A stretch of 64,000 nt of DNA from Streptantibioticus_A sp037034305 (GTDB taxonomy: Bacteria; Actinomycetota; Actinomycetes; Streptomycetales; Streptomycetaceae): NCBI GenBank assembly GCA_037034305.1, contig JBAGJY010000017.1, positions 1 to 64,000 of the forward strand, read 5' to 3'. Shown piece by piece: positions 10,855-19,646 of this stretch; positions within the stretch are counted from its first letter, which is position 1, and each line of letters begins with the position of its first letter. Made by a program: the position numbers and the translations under genes. The notes below the pieces were generated by a model. That model was not told where the DNA came from. It saw only the letters and a program-made list of their open reading frames with translations, and ran no database searches.

Positions 10855-10935
10855 TGTCGCGTGGCGTTGACCAGTACGGGAGGGTCCACTGGAGGGTGGA
10901 AGGAGAGTTCCCACCGCACGTCTTGGAGGGCTACC

Positions 10936-11796
10936 GTGCACCGCCGGCACAACGGGCTGAAGACCGCCGCACTCCTGGGGGGACTGTCCGCGCTCATCAT
11001 CGTCGTGGGCAGCTTCTTCGGGCGCACCGGTCTGATCGTCGCGGTACTCGTCGCGCTGGGCACCAACGCGTACGCGTACTGGAACAGCGACAAGCTCGCC
11101 CTGCGGTCGATGCGGGCCCGCCCGGTGAGCGAGTTCGAGGCGCCCGCCCTGTACCGCATGGTGCGCGAGCTGTCGACGGCCGCCCGGCAGCCCATGCCCC
11201 GGCTCTACATCTCCCCGACCGAGGCCCCCAACGCCTTCGCCACCGGCCGCAACCCGCGCAACGCCGCCGTCTGCTGCACGGAGGGCATCCTGCGGATCCT
11301 GGACGAGCGCGAACTGCGCGGTGTCATCGGCCATGAGCTCAGCCACGTCTACAACCGCGACATCCTGATCTCGTCGGTCGCCGGAGCGCTCGCCTCCGTG
11401 GTGATGTTCCTGGTCAACTTCGCCTGGCTGATCCCGGTCGGCCGCTCCGACGACGACGAGGGCCCCGGCATCATCGGCCTGCTCCTGATGATGATCCTCG
11501 GCCCGCTGGCGGCGTCCCTGATCCAGCTGGCGGTCAGCCGTTCCCGGGAGTACGAGGCGGACGCCTCGGGCGCCCGGCTCACCGGCGATCCGCTCGCCCT
11601 GGCCTCCGCGCTGCGAAAGCTGGAGATCGGCACCCAGCAGCTTCCGCTGCCGCCGGAGCCGCGGTTGGAGACCACCAGCCACATGATGATCGCCAACCCG
11701 TTCCGCGCCGCGGACGCGTCCAAGCTCTTCTCCACCCACCCGCCGATGGCGGAGCGCATCGCCCGCCTGGAGGAAATGTCCGGAGGCCGCCGGTGA
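10936..11796 (+). CDS. htpX: HtpX-like M48 membrane metalloprotease
   Basis: This zinc endopeptidase probably acts in membrane-protein quality control. The GTG at 10936 was chosen because GGAGGG (10925-10930) lies 5 nt upstream and the product then matches the family start (VHRRHNG). Of 286 residues, helices 1-2 lie at about 10-50. The HEXXH zinc site is His133-Glu134-Leu-Ser-His137, with a downstream REYEAD segment that supplies the third ligand. Two further hydrophobic stretches lie between them. It overlaps yccF by 4 nt. Confidence 0.9.
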   Translation: MHRRHNGLKTAALLGGLSALIIVVGSFFGRTGLIVAVLVALGTNAYAYWNSDKLALRSMRARPVSEFEAPALYRMVRELSTAARQPMPRLYISPTEAPNAFATGRNPRNAAVCCTEGILRILDERELRGVIGHELSHVYNRDILISSVAGALASVVMFLVNFAWLIPVGRSDDDEGPGIIGLLLMMILGPLAASLIQLAVSRSREYEADASGARLTGDPLALASALRKLEIGTQQLPLPPEPRLETTSHMMIANPFRAADASKLFSTHPPMAERIARLEEMSGGRR

Positions 11797-12185
11797 AGAC
11801 CGTGCTCAACGTCATCTGGTTGCTGCTCTGCGGCGTCTGGATGGCGCTCGGCTACGCGGTGGCCGGGATCGTCATGTTCGTGTTGATCCTCACCATCCCG
11901 TGGGGCATCGCCGCGTTCCGTATCGCGGGCTTCGCGCTGTGGCCCTTCGGCCGTACCACGGTGGTACGGCGGGACGCGGGCGTCGGCTCGTTCCTCGGGA
12001 ACCTGGTGTGGTTGATCCTCGCCGGGATCTGGCTGGCCATCGCCCACATCATCACCGGCATCGCGCTGTGCGCCACGATCATCGGCATCCCGCTGGGCAT
12101 CGCCAACTTCAAGCTGATCCCGATATCCCTGACCCCGCTGGGCCGCGAGGTCGTCCCCACCGACCGCCCCTTCGCCACCCGCTGA
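11793..12185 (+). CDS. yccF: YccF-family inner membrane protein
   Basis: This 130-residue protein has two repeats of the YccF/DUF307 domain. Each has a hydrophobic helix followed by a short conserved block (IPWGIAAFRIAGFALWPFG and IPLGIANFKLIPISLTPLG). Its GTG start overlaps the htpX stop (GTGA), so the two are co-translated. The family's biochemical role is unknown; the coupling to htpX suggests a membrane-stress setting, but that is inference. Confidence 0.85.
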   Translation: MKTVLNVIWLLLCGVWMALGYAVAGIVMFVLILTIPWGIAAFRIAGFALWPFGRTTVVRRDAGVGSFLGNLVWLILAGIWLAIAHIITGIALCATIIGIPLGIANFKLIPISLTPLGREVVPTDRPFATR

Positions 12186-12211
12186 GGCCTCACCACGGGT
12201 GCGGTGAGGCC
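12186..12211. terminator. Bidirectional terminator between yccF and yajQ
   Basis: A perfect 9-bp stem GGCCTCACC / GGTGAGGCC closes an 8-nt loop. It sits exactly in the 40-nt gap between the two convergent genes. Confidence 0.75.
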
Positions 12212-12225
12212 CCTGGGAGGCGTGC

Positions 12226-12714
12226 TCAGCGGTAGTTGACGAACTGCAGCGCGAAGTCCAGGTCCTTGCCCTTGAGCAGGGCGATGACGGCCTGCAGGTC
12301 GTCCCGGCTCTTGGAGCTCACGCGCAGCTCGTCGCCCTGGACCTGGGCCTTGACGCCCTTCGGGCCCTCGTCACGGATGATCTTGGCGACCTTCTTGGCG
12401 TTCTCCTGCGAGATCCCCTCCTCCAGGGAGGCGGTGATCTTGTACTCCTTGCCGGACGCCTGCGGGTCGCCCGCCTTCAGCGCCTTCAACGAGATCCCAC
12501 GCTTGACCAGCTTGGACTCGAAGATGTCGAGGACCGCCTTGACTCGCTCCTCGCCGCCGGCGCGCATCTCGATCTTGTCGCCGGACCAGGCGATCGAGGC
12601 GTCGACGCCCTTGAAGTCGTAGCGCTGCGAGATCTCCTTGGCGGCCTGGTTGAGGGCGTTGTCGACCTCCTGCCGCTCGACCTTCGAGACGATGTCGAAA
12701 CTGGAGTCGGCCAT
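12226..12714 (-). CDS. yajQ: YajQ-family nucleotide-binding protein
   Basis: This 162-residue cytosolic protein starts MADSSFDIVSKVERQEVDNAL and ends ALQFVNYR, both diagnostic of the YajQ/UPF0234 family. Its members bind nucleotides, and some have been reported as cyclic-di-GMP effectors. The ATG at 12714 has an AAGGAG ribosome site just upstream on the minus strand. It is convergent with yccF and divergent from tRNA-Tyr. Confidence 0.93.
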   Translation of the reverse strand: MADSSFDIVSKVERQEVDNALNQAAKEISQRYDFKGVDASIAWSGDKIEMRAGGEERVKAVLDIFESKLVKRGISLKALKAGDPQASGKEYKITASLEEGISQENAKKVAKIIRDEGPKGVKAQVQGDELRVSSKSRDDLQAVIALLKGKDLDFALQFVNYR

Positions 12715-12945
12715 GTTCAGTTGGCTCCTTGCGTCGGATGCTCGGGGGAACGGACCGGGGACGAGCGGGCGCACACCACCGGTGCGGACCACACGCCGCG
12801 CGCCCGGGCCGTACCCGCAAGGGTAGCCATCGCCACCCGCCGCGGTGCTGATCAACCGGGTGGCGGACCACCCCCGGTCATCAGGTATCGTTTACGTCGT
12901 TGCCACGGAGTTCCGCGCGAGCGGCGCCCGAGCGACAACATTCCT

Positions 12946-13028
12946 GGCGGTGTGCCCGAGCGGCCAAAGGGAGCAGACTGTAAATCTGTCGGCTTACGCC
13001 TACGCAGGTTCGAACCCTGCCGCCGCCA
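12946..13028 (+). tRNA. tRNA-Tyr (GTA)
   Basis: This is an 83-nt class II tRNA. The acceptor GGCGGTG pairs with CGCCGCC, the anticodon loop is CTGTAAA with GTA at 12980-12982, there is a long variable arm, and the T-arm is GCAGG-TTCGAAC-CCTGC. The discriminator is A and CCA is not encoded. In S. coelicolor a tRNA-Tyr in this neighbourhood is, to my memory, the SLP1 integration site; here no integrase or duplicated 3' end follows, so the site looks unoccupied. Confidence 0.97.
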
Positions 13029-13038
13029 CATGGAAGAA

Positions 13039-13085
13039 ACGGCCCCTGGTTCGCGGAGACGCGGATCGGGGGCCGTCCGCGTTTT
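13039..13085 (+). terminator. Terminator of tRNA-Tyr
   Basis: ACGGCCCC (13039-13046) pairs with GGGGCCGT (13069-13076) around an inner CGCG-GAGA-CGCG hairpin, with TTTT at 13082-13085. It begins 10 nt after the tRNA. Confidence 0.7.
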
Positions 13086-13315
13086 CGGGGGCGGGGGGCG
13101 TCGGTCGGTGGGGCGGTGGGGTGGGGCTCGGGGGAGGGTGGCGGCCACGTACGGGTGAACGTGGTCCGTACCTGATGTGCTGGCGGCGGGGGGCGGGGAG
13201 ACCTGGACGGCAGACTCTGAGGACAGGCGCGGCTTGTCGGAGATATGGCATTTGCCGGTTCTCCGGTACTGGGCGGCGCCGTTGTCAGGCCCACTGCCCC
13301 TCTGGAGGTCCTGAG

Positions 13316-14389
13316 TTGAAGAACCGTCGGATGCCTGCGCGGCGCGCGGCCCTGTTCGGTGCGGCGGCGACCGCTCTCATGGCTGTGACGCTCGCCCCAC
13401 CGCACGCCAGCGCGTCACCCACCCCCGCCCCGAACCCCGTCTCCGCAGTCCAGGCCGCCCATCTCGCCACCACACTGGCCACGCAGCTGAAGGGCGCGTC
13501 GGCCGGTTCCTACTACGACGCCGCCACGCGGCAGCTCGTGGTCAACGTCCTCGACAACGACTCCGCCGCCATGGTGCGCGGCGCGGGCGCCGTACCGAAG
13601 CTCGTGCACAACTCGCAGGCCCTGCTGGACGCGGACCGCGCGGTACTCGACGCCCAGGCCGCCATCCCGGGCACCGCGTGGGCCGAGGACCCGCGGGTCA
13701 ACCAACTGGTGGTGACCGCCGACCGCACGGTCGCGGGCACGGACATGGTGAGGCTGACCGCGGTCGCCCGCGCGCTGGGCGACGGGGTGGCGGTACGCAG
13801 AACGTCGGCGCTGCTCAGACCGCTGATCGCGGGTGGCGACGCGATCTGGGGCAGCAGCGCGCGCTGCTCGCTCGGGTTCAACGTCGTCAAGGGCGGCCAA
13901 CCGTACTTCCTGACCGCCGGACACTGCGGCAACGCCGTCAGCAGTTGGTCCGCCACCCAGAACGGCCCGCAGATCGCGGTCACCGAGTCGTCCACCTTCC
14001 CCGGCCACGACTACGCGCTGGTGCGGTACACCGCCGCCGTCGCCCACCCCAGTGCGGTGGACCTCTACAACGGCGGCACGCAGCCCATCAGCCAGGCCGC
14101 CGACGCCATCACCGGCGAGTCGGTCCAGCGCAGCGGCTCCACCACCGGTGTGCACGCCGGGCATGTCACCGGCCTGAACGCCACGGTCAACTACTCGCAG
14201 GGCCAGGTCAACGGCCTGATCCAGACCGATGTGTGCGCCGAGCCGGGCGACTCCGGCGGCCCGCTGTTCGACGGGGCGAGCGCGCTGGGGATCACCTCGG
14301 GCGGCAGCGGCAACTGCACCTCGGGAGGCGAGACCTTCTACCAGCCGGTGCCGCAGGCCCTCCAGGCGTTGGGGGCGCGAATGCCCTGA
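13316..14389 (+). CDS. Secreted streptogrisin-type serine protease (S1 family)
   Basis: This chymotrypsin-fold extracellular protease is made as a pre-pro-enzyme. The TTG at 13316 was chosen for GGAGG (13304-13308) 7 nt upstream and for the typical KNRR...RRA start; an ATG 15 nt later is the alternative. Of 357 residues, the signal peptide covers about 1-34 (ending ASA) and the pro-region about 35-170 (alpha-lytic-type prodomain). Mature enzyme starts near Ile171. The catalytic triad is His203 (LTAGHCG), Asp232 (HDYALVRY) and Ser313 (PGDSGGPLF). Cys pairs 184/204 and 307/334 are likely disulfides. It is monocistronic. Confidence 0.92.
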   Translation: MKNRRMPARRAALFGAAATALMAVTLAPPHASASPTPAPNPVSAVQAAHLATTLATQLKGASAGSYYDAATRQLVVNVLDNDSAAMVRGAGAVPKLVHNSQALLDADRAVLDAQAAIPGTAWAEDPRVNQLVVTADRTVAGTDMVRLTAVARALGDGVAVRRTSALLRPLIAGGDAIWGSSARCSLGFNVVKGGQPYFLTAGHCGNAVSSWSATQNGPQIAVTESSTFPGHDYALVRYTAAVAHPSAVDLYNGGTQPISQAADAITGESVQRSGSTTGVHAGHVTGLNATVNYSQGQVNGLIQTDVCAEPGDSGGPLFDGASALGITSGGSGNCTSGGETFYQPVPQALQALGARMP

Positions 14390-14404
14390 TCACCGGCCGC
14401 GCGG

Positions 14405-14436
14405 CGGCGCGGCGGACGGCTTGCGCCGCCGCGCCG
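14405..14436. terminator. Bidirectional terminator between protease and kinase genes
   Basis: A perfect 11-bp stem (14405-14415 with 14426-14436, CGGCGCGGCGG / CCGCCGCGCCG) closes a 10-nt loop in the 49-nt gap of two convergent genes. Confidence 0.7.
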
Positions 14437-14438
14437 GA

Positions 14439-16082
14439 CTACCCGCCGGTCGTTACGCGGGCGGGCGTACGCCGCGCCTGGCCGGGCGTTCGGCGGTCGG
14501 CGGTCCGGCGGCGGTGCCACCCGGTGAGTTCCTGGGCGCCCGCCGCGGCGGTGGCCGCCGCCAGCAGCACGTAGAAGACGGCGAGCTTGTGCAGGTCGTC
14601 CAGGAAGTACCAGACGGCCGCGGTGCCGGTGAGCCAGAAGGCGACCACCGCGAAGGCGGCGTCGCCGCGGTCGCGGGCGGCGCGGGCGAGACAGACGGCT
14701 GCTGCCATCGCCAGCATCAGGGCGATGCTGGCGTACGAGCTGTCCCACCCCAGGTTCGCCCGGCGCAGCTCGGAGTTGACCGCGACGGCCTCCGCCACCG
14801 GCCCCCAGGCGACCACGCAGGACAGCCGGGGCGACACCGGTAGCGCGACAAGGCCCAACAGGCCTGCGACGACGGCGACTTGGCCGAAGTGTGCGGTCTC
14901 CACCGCCTGCGCGCGGGCGCACAGGAACGACAGTACGCAACCAACCAGCGCCAACGCGCCGGCGCTGGACGGCCGAAGCGCGCGCCGGAGTCGCTGCGCG
15001 GGTTCCGGTACGGGTTCCGGAACGGCCTTGCGCGCCGCCTGCTGAACAGGCGTCCCCGTCGGTGTGGAGGACGCCTGTTCAGGTGCCGCAATCGATACGC
15101 CCGACTCCTGTTCAGGTATCGCCGATACGGCCGACGCCTGTTCAGGTGCCGCCACCCGCAGGGTCGCCGCCTCGGCCTGACCAGCCGCCTCCGTCTGACC
15201 GGCCGCCTGCGCCTGACCGGCCGCCTGCGCCTTGCCGGCCGCCTGCGCCTTGCCGGCCGCCTGTGCCAGCGCGGCCCGCATGGACTCCGCGTCGGGGAAA
15301 CGATCCGCTGGATCCTTGCGCAGCGCCCGTGCGACCACCGCCTCCACCGCGGGCGGCACCTCGGCTCGAAGCCGGCCGACCGGCACCGGCTCGGCGTACA
15401 CGTGCTGGTGCATCACGGCGAACGGTGAGTCCGCGCGGAACGGCGGTGTCCCGGTGAGCAGTTCGTACAGCAGGCACCCCATGGCGTACAGATCGGCGCG
15501 GTGGTCGATCTCCGCGCCGCTGATCTGCTCTGGCGAGAGGTACGCGGGCGTGCCGGGGGCCGCGCCGCTGCCGGTGAGCCGGGTGGCGGCCTCGGTGAGC
15601 GCCTTGGCGATGCCGAAGTCGAGGACCTTCACCGTGGTGGGGCCGGTGAGCATGATGTTCGACGGCTTGATGTCCCGGTGCACGATGCCGTGTTGATGAC
15701 TGTGCCCCAGGGCGTCGAGCACCTCACCGGCCAGGGCGGCCGCCCTGGTGATCGGTAGGGGGCCGTCGCGCAGCGCCTCGGCGAGGGTGCCGCCCGGCAC
15801 GTACTCCATGACCAGGTACGGCCGTGGACCTTCCGGATCCGGTTCCTCTCCGACGTCGTGGATGGTCGCCACCGCGGGGTGGTTGAGCGCCGCCACGGCG
15901 TGTGCCTCGCGCTGGAACCTGGCGCGCGACTCAGGGTGGTGGGCCAGCTCCGCGGACATCAGCTTGACGGCCACCGTGCGCCGCAACCGATGGTCCACGG
16001 CGCGGTGGACCGTGCCCATGCCGCCATGACCGAGCCGCTCGACCAGCTCGTAACGCTCGCCGAGCATCGCGTCCCGCCCCAC
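14439..16082 (-). CDS. Membrane Ser/Thr protein kinase (Hanks type)
   Basis: The GTG at 16082 follows GGAGG by 5 nt; a later ATG gives a five-residue shorter form. Of 547 residues, the kinase domain spans about 10-275. It has the glycine loop GHGGMG (19-23), Lys40 (VAVK), Glu60, the catalytic HRDIKPSN with Asp137 and Asn142, and DFG at 155-157, so it should be active. A linker (about 280-400) holds AQAAGK/AQAAGQ repeats and PEQAS units. It is followed by hydrophobic helices from about 400 to 530 and a basic tail. No PASTA domains are present, so it is not PknB of the cell-division locus. No substrate is indicated by its neighbours. Confidence 0.9.
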   Translation of the reverse strand: MGRDAMLGERYELVERLGHGGMGTVHRAVDHRLRRTVAVKLMSAELAHHPESRARFQREAHAVAALNHPAVATIHDVGEEPDPEGPRPYLVMEYVPGGTLAEALRDGPLPITRAAALAGEVLDALGHSHQHGIVHRDIKPSNIMLTGPTTVKVLDFGIAKALTEAATRLTGSGAAPGTPAYLSPEQISGAEIDHRADLYAMGCLLYELLTGTPPFRADSPFAVMHQHVYAEPVPVGRLRAEVPPAVEAVVARALRKDPADRFPDAESMRAALAQAAGKAQAAGKAQAAGQAQAAGQTEAAGQAEAATLRVAAPEQASAVSAIPEQESGVSIAAPEQASSTPTGTPVQQAARKAVPEPVPEPAQRLRRALRPSSAGALALVGCVLSFLCARAQAVETAHFGQVAVVAGLLGLVALPVSPRLSCVVAWGPVAEAVAVNSELRRANLGWDSSYASIALMLAMAAAVCLARAARDRGDAAFAVVAFWLTGTAAVWYFLDDLHKLAVFYVLLAAATAAAGAQELTGWHRRRTADRRTPGQARRTPARVTTGG

Positions 16083-16228
16083 CCGCTCCTCCTCGCTCCA
16101 GCGGCTTTGCGTGCAGCTTACGTTGCGTTCGAGAGGCGTCCGGGGTGCGCCGTCGCGGTGCGGACATGGCACCGCCCCCGACCCGTGTGTCCGGTCGGGG
16201 GCGGGTGGTCCACCAGCGGTTCGCCCGG

Positions 16229-18718
16229 CTAACGGGTGGTGCCGCACTGGTAGAGGGTCTGCGCGGCGTTGGCCTCACCCATGCCGGGGCCGGGGAACCC
16301 GTTGGCGGCCGTCGCGGACGACTGCGTTCCGCCGTAGGCCGAGGCCGGTACCCGGGTGCAGCTGGACTTGACCCAGTTGGTGATCTGGGCGGTGCTCGTC
16401 GTACCGGCGTCGCTGTTGCCGAACATCGCTCCCATGCCCCGACCGCTCCCGCCGACCAGCACGTACTTGAGCTTGCCCGAGCTCACCAACTGCTGGAACT
16501 GGCTCTGGGTGGGGAACGGCACCTGACCGGTGAAGCCGCCCAGCGGAAGCACCTCGGCGCCCTTGGCGAGGATGTACGGGGAGGCGCCGCTCCAGCTCGT
16601 GGTGGCGAACACGTACTGCGCGGAACCGCGGTGGGCGGTCGTGTAGTCCAGCAACCTCTGCTGCTGCGCGGTCAGTTGGCCGCCGCTGCCGCCGAAGCCG
16701 CCCATGCCGCCGCCGTGCGTCGCGCCCGCGCCGCGGGCGCCGCCCGCCGCGCCGCCCCACGGCAGCTGGCCCGTCCGACCGGCCGCCAGCTTCGGCTGGC
16801 CGTGGCCGCCGCCCCCGTGGCCCATGCCGGACGGACCGACCGAACCCATGCCGGAACTGCCGTACGACGGGTTGAACACCTGCACCGCCCAGGCGCTGGG
16901 CGCGAACAGCACCGCCGCCAGCGACGCGGCGAGACCCGCGAGGGCGAGCCGCCCGCCGGACCGGACACCGCCCGGGCGGGCGAGGACGAGCAGTACGACG
17001 GCGGCCACCGCCAACACGCCCACGGCGGGCGCCAGCCACGGCAGGAAGGTCGGGAACCCGCTGGCTATGTACGCACCCCACGCGGCCGTCGCGGCGACCG
17101 CACCGGGCAGCACCCAGGCACGGCGGCCACCGGCCCGGTACGCGCGCCACAGCAGCGTCATCCCGCCACCGGCGAGCGCCGCCAGCGGCACCGCGATCAC
17201 CCCCATGTAGTACGTGTGGCCGCCGACGCTGCCCGCGCTGAACACCAGGAAGTACGTGGTCAGCCAGGTGCCCCACAGGACGAAGCCGATGCGGACCCGG
17301 TCGGTGCGGGGCTTGCCACGGCGCCACCACAGTCCGCAGACGATGGCGATGGCGGCCAGCGGGTAGAGCCAGCCGGTCTGCGAGGCGAGCGACGAGCCGA
17401 ACATCTTCGACCAGCCGTTCTGGTCACCGCCCCAGCCGCCGCCTCCGCCGCCACGGCCCTGCTGCCCGCCGTGCCCGGCGGCCGACTGCTGCCCGGCCGA
17501 CTGCTGCCCGGCCGTCTGCTGCCCGGCCGTCTGCTGAGCGGCACCCGAGGCCCACTGCCCGGAACCGGAAGCGGAACCGAAGTGCTGGCCTGGGGCGGAG
17601 GCGGAACCGGAGGCGCCGCCGAAGTCGCCCTGCATGCCGCGGTGGTGAGCCTGCGAACCGCGGTGGCCCGCAGCCGAGTGCTGGCCCATCCCGGCCGTGC
17701 CGGGCAGGCCGGGCGTGGTCGCCCCGGACTGGCCGCCGTTTTGGCCCATGCCGTGCTGGCCGCCCGCGTTCTGGCCCGCGGCCGGGGTGCCGGTCGCGCC
17801 GTGCTGGCCGCCTCCATGGCCGCCGCCCTGGGTGGCGCTGATGCTTCCGGTGGAGGCCGCGCTGATCCCCAGCGACGAGAAGCGGTTCAGGAAGTTGTAG
17901 CCCACGACCATGCTGAAAGCGGAGTTGTTCGTGGTGCCGTCCACATAGGGCCGGTCCTTGGCCGGGGTGAGGGTGACGGCGAGCATCCACGAGCAGGAGA
18001 CCGCGGCCATCACGACGGCGGACACTCCGATGTGCGCCAGCCGCTTGCGCAGCGCCATCGGCGCCGAGATCAGATACAGCAGCGCCAGCGCGGGCAGTAC
18101 CGCCCACGCCTCCAGCATCTTGGACTGGAACCCGATGCCGACCCAGACCCCGGCCATGACGAGCGGACGCAGGCGGCCCGCCTCCGCGGCGCGCTGGGTG
18201 GCCTCCGCGGCCAGCAGCACGCACAGCGTGAACAGCGGGTCCTCCACCGCGGTGCGGAACAGTCCCACGGCGACCGGCGTGACCAGGAACGCCGCGCTGG
18301 CGATCAGCGCCGCGTTGACCCCGGCCCAACGGCGGACCACCCGATAAAGCACCAGAAGGCTGGCCACCCCCTCAATTACCTGAGGAAGCGTCAGGGCCCA
18401 GGGGTGAAATCCGAAGATGCGGGCCGAAATGGCTTGTGGCCAGAGGAATCCAGGCAACTTATCCAGCGTGATGGAATTGCCCGGGTCGAAGGAGCCGTAG
18501 AAGAACGCCTTCCAGCTCTCGGTCATGCTGCGCGCGGCGTTCGCGTAGAAGGTGTGGTACTGGCTGTGGTTGATCCCCCAGGCGTAGAGCACGGCGGCGA
18601 GCACGGTGATGACCAGCAGAGCCGGCCGCGCGTACGCGGGTTGGTCCACCGGCGATCTCCAGGGCGCGCGTCGGGTCGCGCCGGTGGGGACGGTCGGGTC
18701 GAGGACTGTCGTAGCCAT
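16229..18718 (-). CDS. YkcB-like GT39 mannosyltransferase with Gly/Gln/His-rich inserts
   Basis: This polytopic polyprenyl-phosphate-sugar dependent glycosyltransferase of the dolichyl-P-mannose:protein type has 829 residues. The N-terminal half has the GT39 pattern: TM1 near 33-50, then FYANAARSM and SFDPGNSITLDKLPG in the first outer loop. Two low-complexity extracytoplasmic inserts interrupt it. One spans about 292-440 (GGGHGGGQHG, repeated QQTAG/QQSAG units, an all-Gly run) and the other about 615-690. A soluble C-terminal domain follows, with YVFATTSWSGASPYIL and ending YQCGTTR. It probably glycosylates an exported or membrane acceptor, but the substrate is unknown. Confidence 0.85.
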   Translation of the reverse strand: MATTVLDPTVPTGATRRAPWRSPVDQPAYARPALLVITVLAAVLYAWGINHSQYHTFYANAARSMTESWKAFFYGSFDPGNSITLDKLPGFLWPQAISARIFGFHPWALTLPQVIEGVASLLVLYRVVRRWAGVNAALIASAAFLVTPVAVGLFRTAVEDPLFTLCVLLAAEATQRAAEAGRLRPLVMAGVWVGIGFQSKMLEAWAVLPALALLYLISAPMALRKRLAHIGVSAVVMAAVSCSWMLAVTLTPAKDRPYVDGTTNNSAFSMVVGYNFLNRFSSLGISAASTGSISATQGGGHGGGQHGATGTPAAGQNAGGQHGMGQNGGQSGATTPGLPGTAGMGQHSAAGHRGSQAHHRGMQGDFGGASGSASAPGQHFGSASGSGQWASGAAQQTAGQQTAGQQSAGQQSAAGHGGQQGRGGGGGGWGGDQNGWSKMFGSSLASQTGWLYPLAAIAIVCGLWWRRGKPRTDRVRIGFVLWGTWLTTYFLVFSAGSVGGHTYYMGVIAVPLAALAGGGMTLLWRAYRAGGRRAWVLPGAVAATAAWGAYIASGFPTFLPWLAPAVGVLAVAAVVLLVLARPGGVRSGGRLALAGLAASLAAVLFAPSAWAVQVFNPSYGSSGMGSVGPSGMGHGGGGHGQPKLAAGRTGQLPWGGAAGGARGAGATHGGGMGGFGGSGGQLTAQQQRLLDYTTAHRGSAQYVFATTSWSGASPYILAKGAEVLPLGGFTGQVPFPTQSQFQQLVSSGKLKYVLVGGSGRGMGAMFGNSDAGTTSTAQITNWVKSSCTRVPASAYGGTQSSATAANGFPGPGMGEANAAQTLYQCGTTR
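17483..17535 (-). repeat. 15-bp tandem repeat inside the GT39 gene
   Basis: Short tandem units encode QQTAG-QQTAG-QQSAG-QQSA on the minus strand. They lie in the extracytoplasmic insert and keep the frame. Confidence 0.8.
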
Positions 18719-18915
18719 GTACGGCAGTCTTCGTCACCCGCTGGGGTCCCCTATGCCAAGGCGGTCACATTCAAGGAACTTCTCATCGGAACAAGAAGAA
18801 GCTTTGGAAACACCTGGGGCTGCCTTTAATCGGCGCGGTGCTGTTCATCACCCATCGCGAACATTTCGGTACGCGGAGTGGATGCACAGCGAATGCACAG
18901 GAAATCCACGGAAAG
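18719..18915. other. 197-nt upstream region of the GT39 gene
   Basis: This is noncoding and locally less GC-rich than its surroundings. It holds a direct repeat ATGCACAG at 18882-18889 and 18893-18900, one helical turn apart, which could be a regulator site for the minus-strand GT39 gene. No clear promoter boxes are seen. Confidence 0.35.
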
Positions 18916-19578
18916 TCAGTGCGCGGCGGCGGCCTTGACCGCCTCCGCGATCGGCACGGGGCCCTCTATCAGCTCCAGCGTGCGGCCCGCCGTGCGCGGC
19001 TCCTCCAGCAGCGCGGCCAGCACCGCCGCCACGTCGTCCCTGGGTACCGGGCCGCGGCCGGTCCGCTCCGCCAGCGTCACATGCCCGGTGCCGGGCGCGT
19101 CGGTGAGCTGCCCGGGGCGCAGCACCGTCCAGTCCAGGCCGGGCCTGGACCGCACGTCCTCGTCGGCCGCGCCCTTGGCCCGCAGATACTCGGCGAAGAC
19201 CAGGTCGGTGCCCGGGGGCGGCTCGCTGTCGGCACCCATCGAGGAGACGATCAGATAGCGCCGTATCCCTGCCTGCTGCGCCGCGTCCGCGAACAGCACG
19301 GCCGAGGCGTGGTCCACCGTCCACTTGCGGGCCGCGCCGCTGCCCGGCCCGGCGCCCGCGGCGAAGACCACCGCGTCGGCACCGTGCAGATGGCCGGCCA
19401 CCTCGTCGACGGTGGCCCGCTCCAGGTCGCAGACGATCGGATCGGCGCCGTCCGCCCGCAGGTCCTCGGCGTGGTCGGGATTGCGGATGATCCCGGCCAC
19501 GGCGTCACCGCGCGCGGCCAGCAGGCGCTCCAGCCGCTGCGCGATCTTGCCATGTCCACCAGCGATCACGATGCGCAT
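18916..19578 (-). CDS. NAD(P)-binding Rossmann-fold protein (NmrA/SDR-like)
   Basis: This 220-residue protein opens with MRIVIAGGHGKIAQRLERLL, an atypical-SDR dinucleotide motif (G-x-x-G-x-I), and continues with VVFAAGAG and YLIVSSMGAD strands. It matches the NAD(P)H-binding PF13460 group, often annotated as sugar epimerase or NmrA-like. No complete YxxxK active site is evident, so a redox-sensing or binding role is as likely as catalysis. It follows the amidohydrolase gene on the same strand after a 68-nt gap. Confidence 0.75.
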   Translation of the reverse strand: MRIVIAGGHGKIAQRLERLLAARGDAVAGIIRNPDHAEDLRADGADPIVCDLERATVDEVAGHLHGADAVVFAAGAGPGSGAARKWTVDHASAVLFADAAQQAGIRRYLIVSSMGADSEPPPGTDLVFAEYLRAKGAADEDVRSRPGLDWTVLRPGQLTDAPGTGHVTLAERTGRGPVPRDDVAAVLAALLEEPRTAGRTLELIEGPVPIAEAVKAAAAH

Positions 19579-19646
19579 ACCCCCGACCGTACGCCCGGCC
19601 ACTGACACTCGCCGCCGGAGCGAACCGCCTTGTGCGACGGCCCGGT

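Noticed and set aside
12946..13315. Integrated element at tRNA-Tyr
   Set aside because: No duplicated tRNA 3' end, integrase or plasmid-type genes follow; a terminator and an ordinary protease gene come next.
13029..13315. Protease reading frame extended upstream to 12845
   Set aside because: The extension would run through tRNA-Tyr and its terminator; the signal peptide begins only after 13316.
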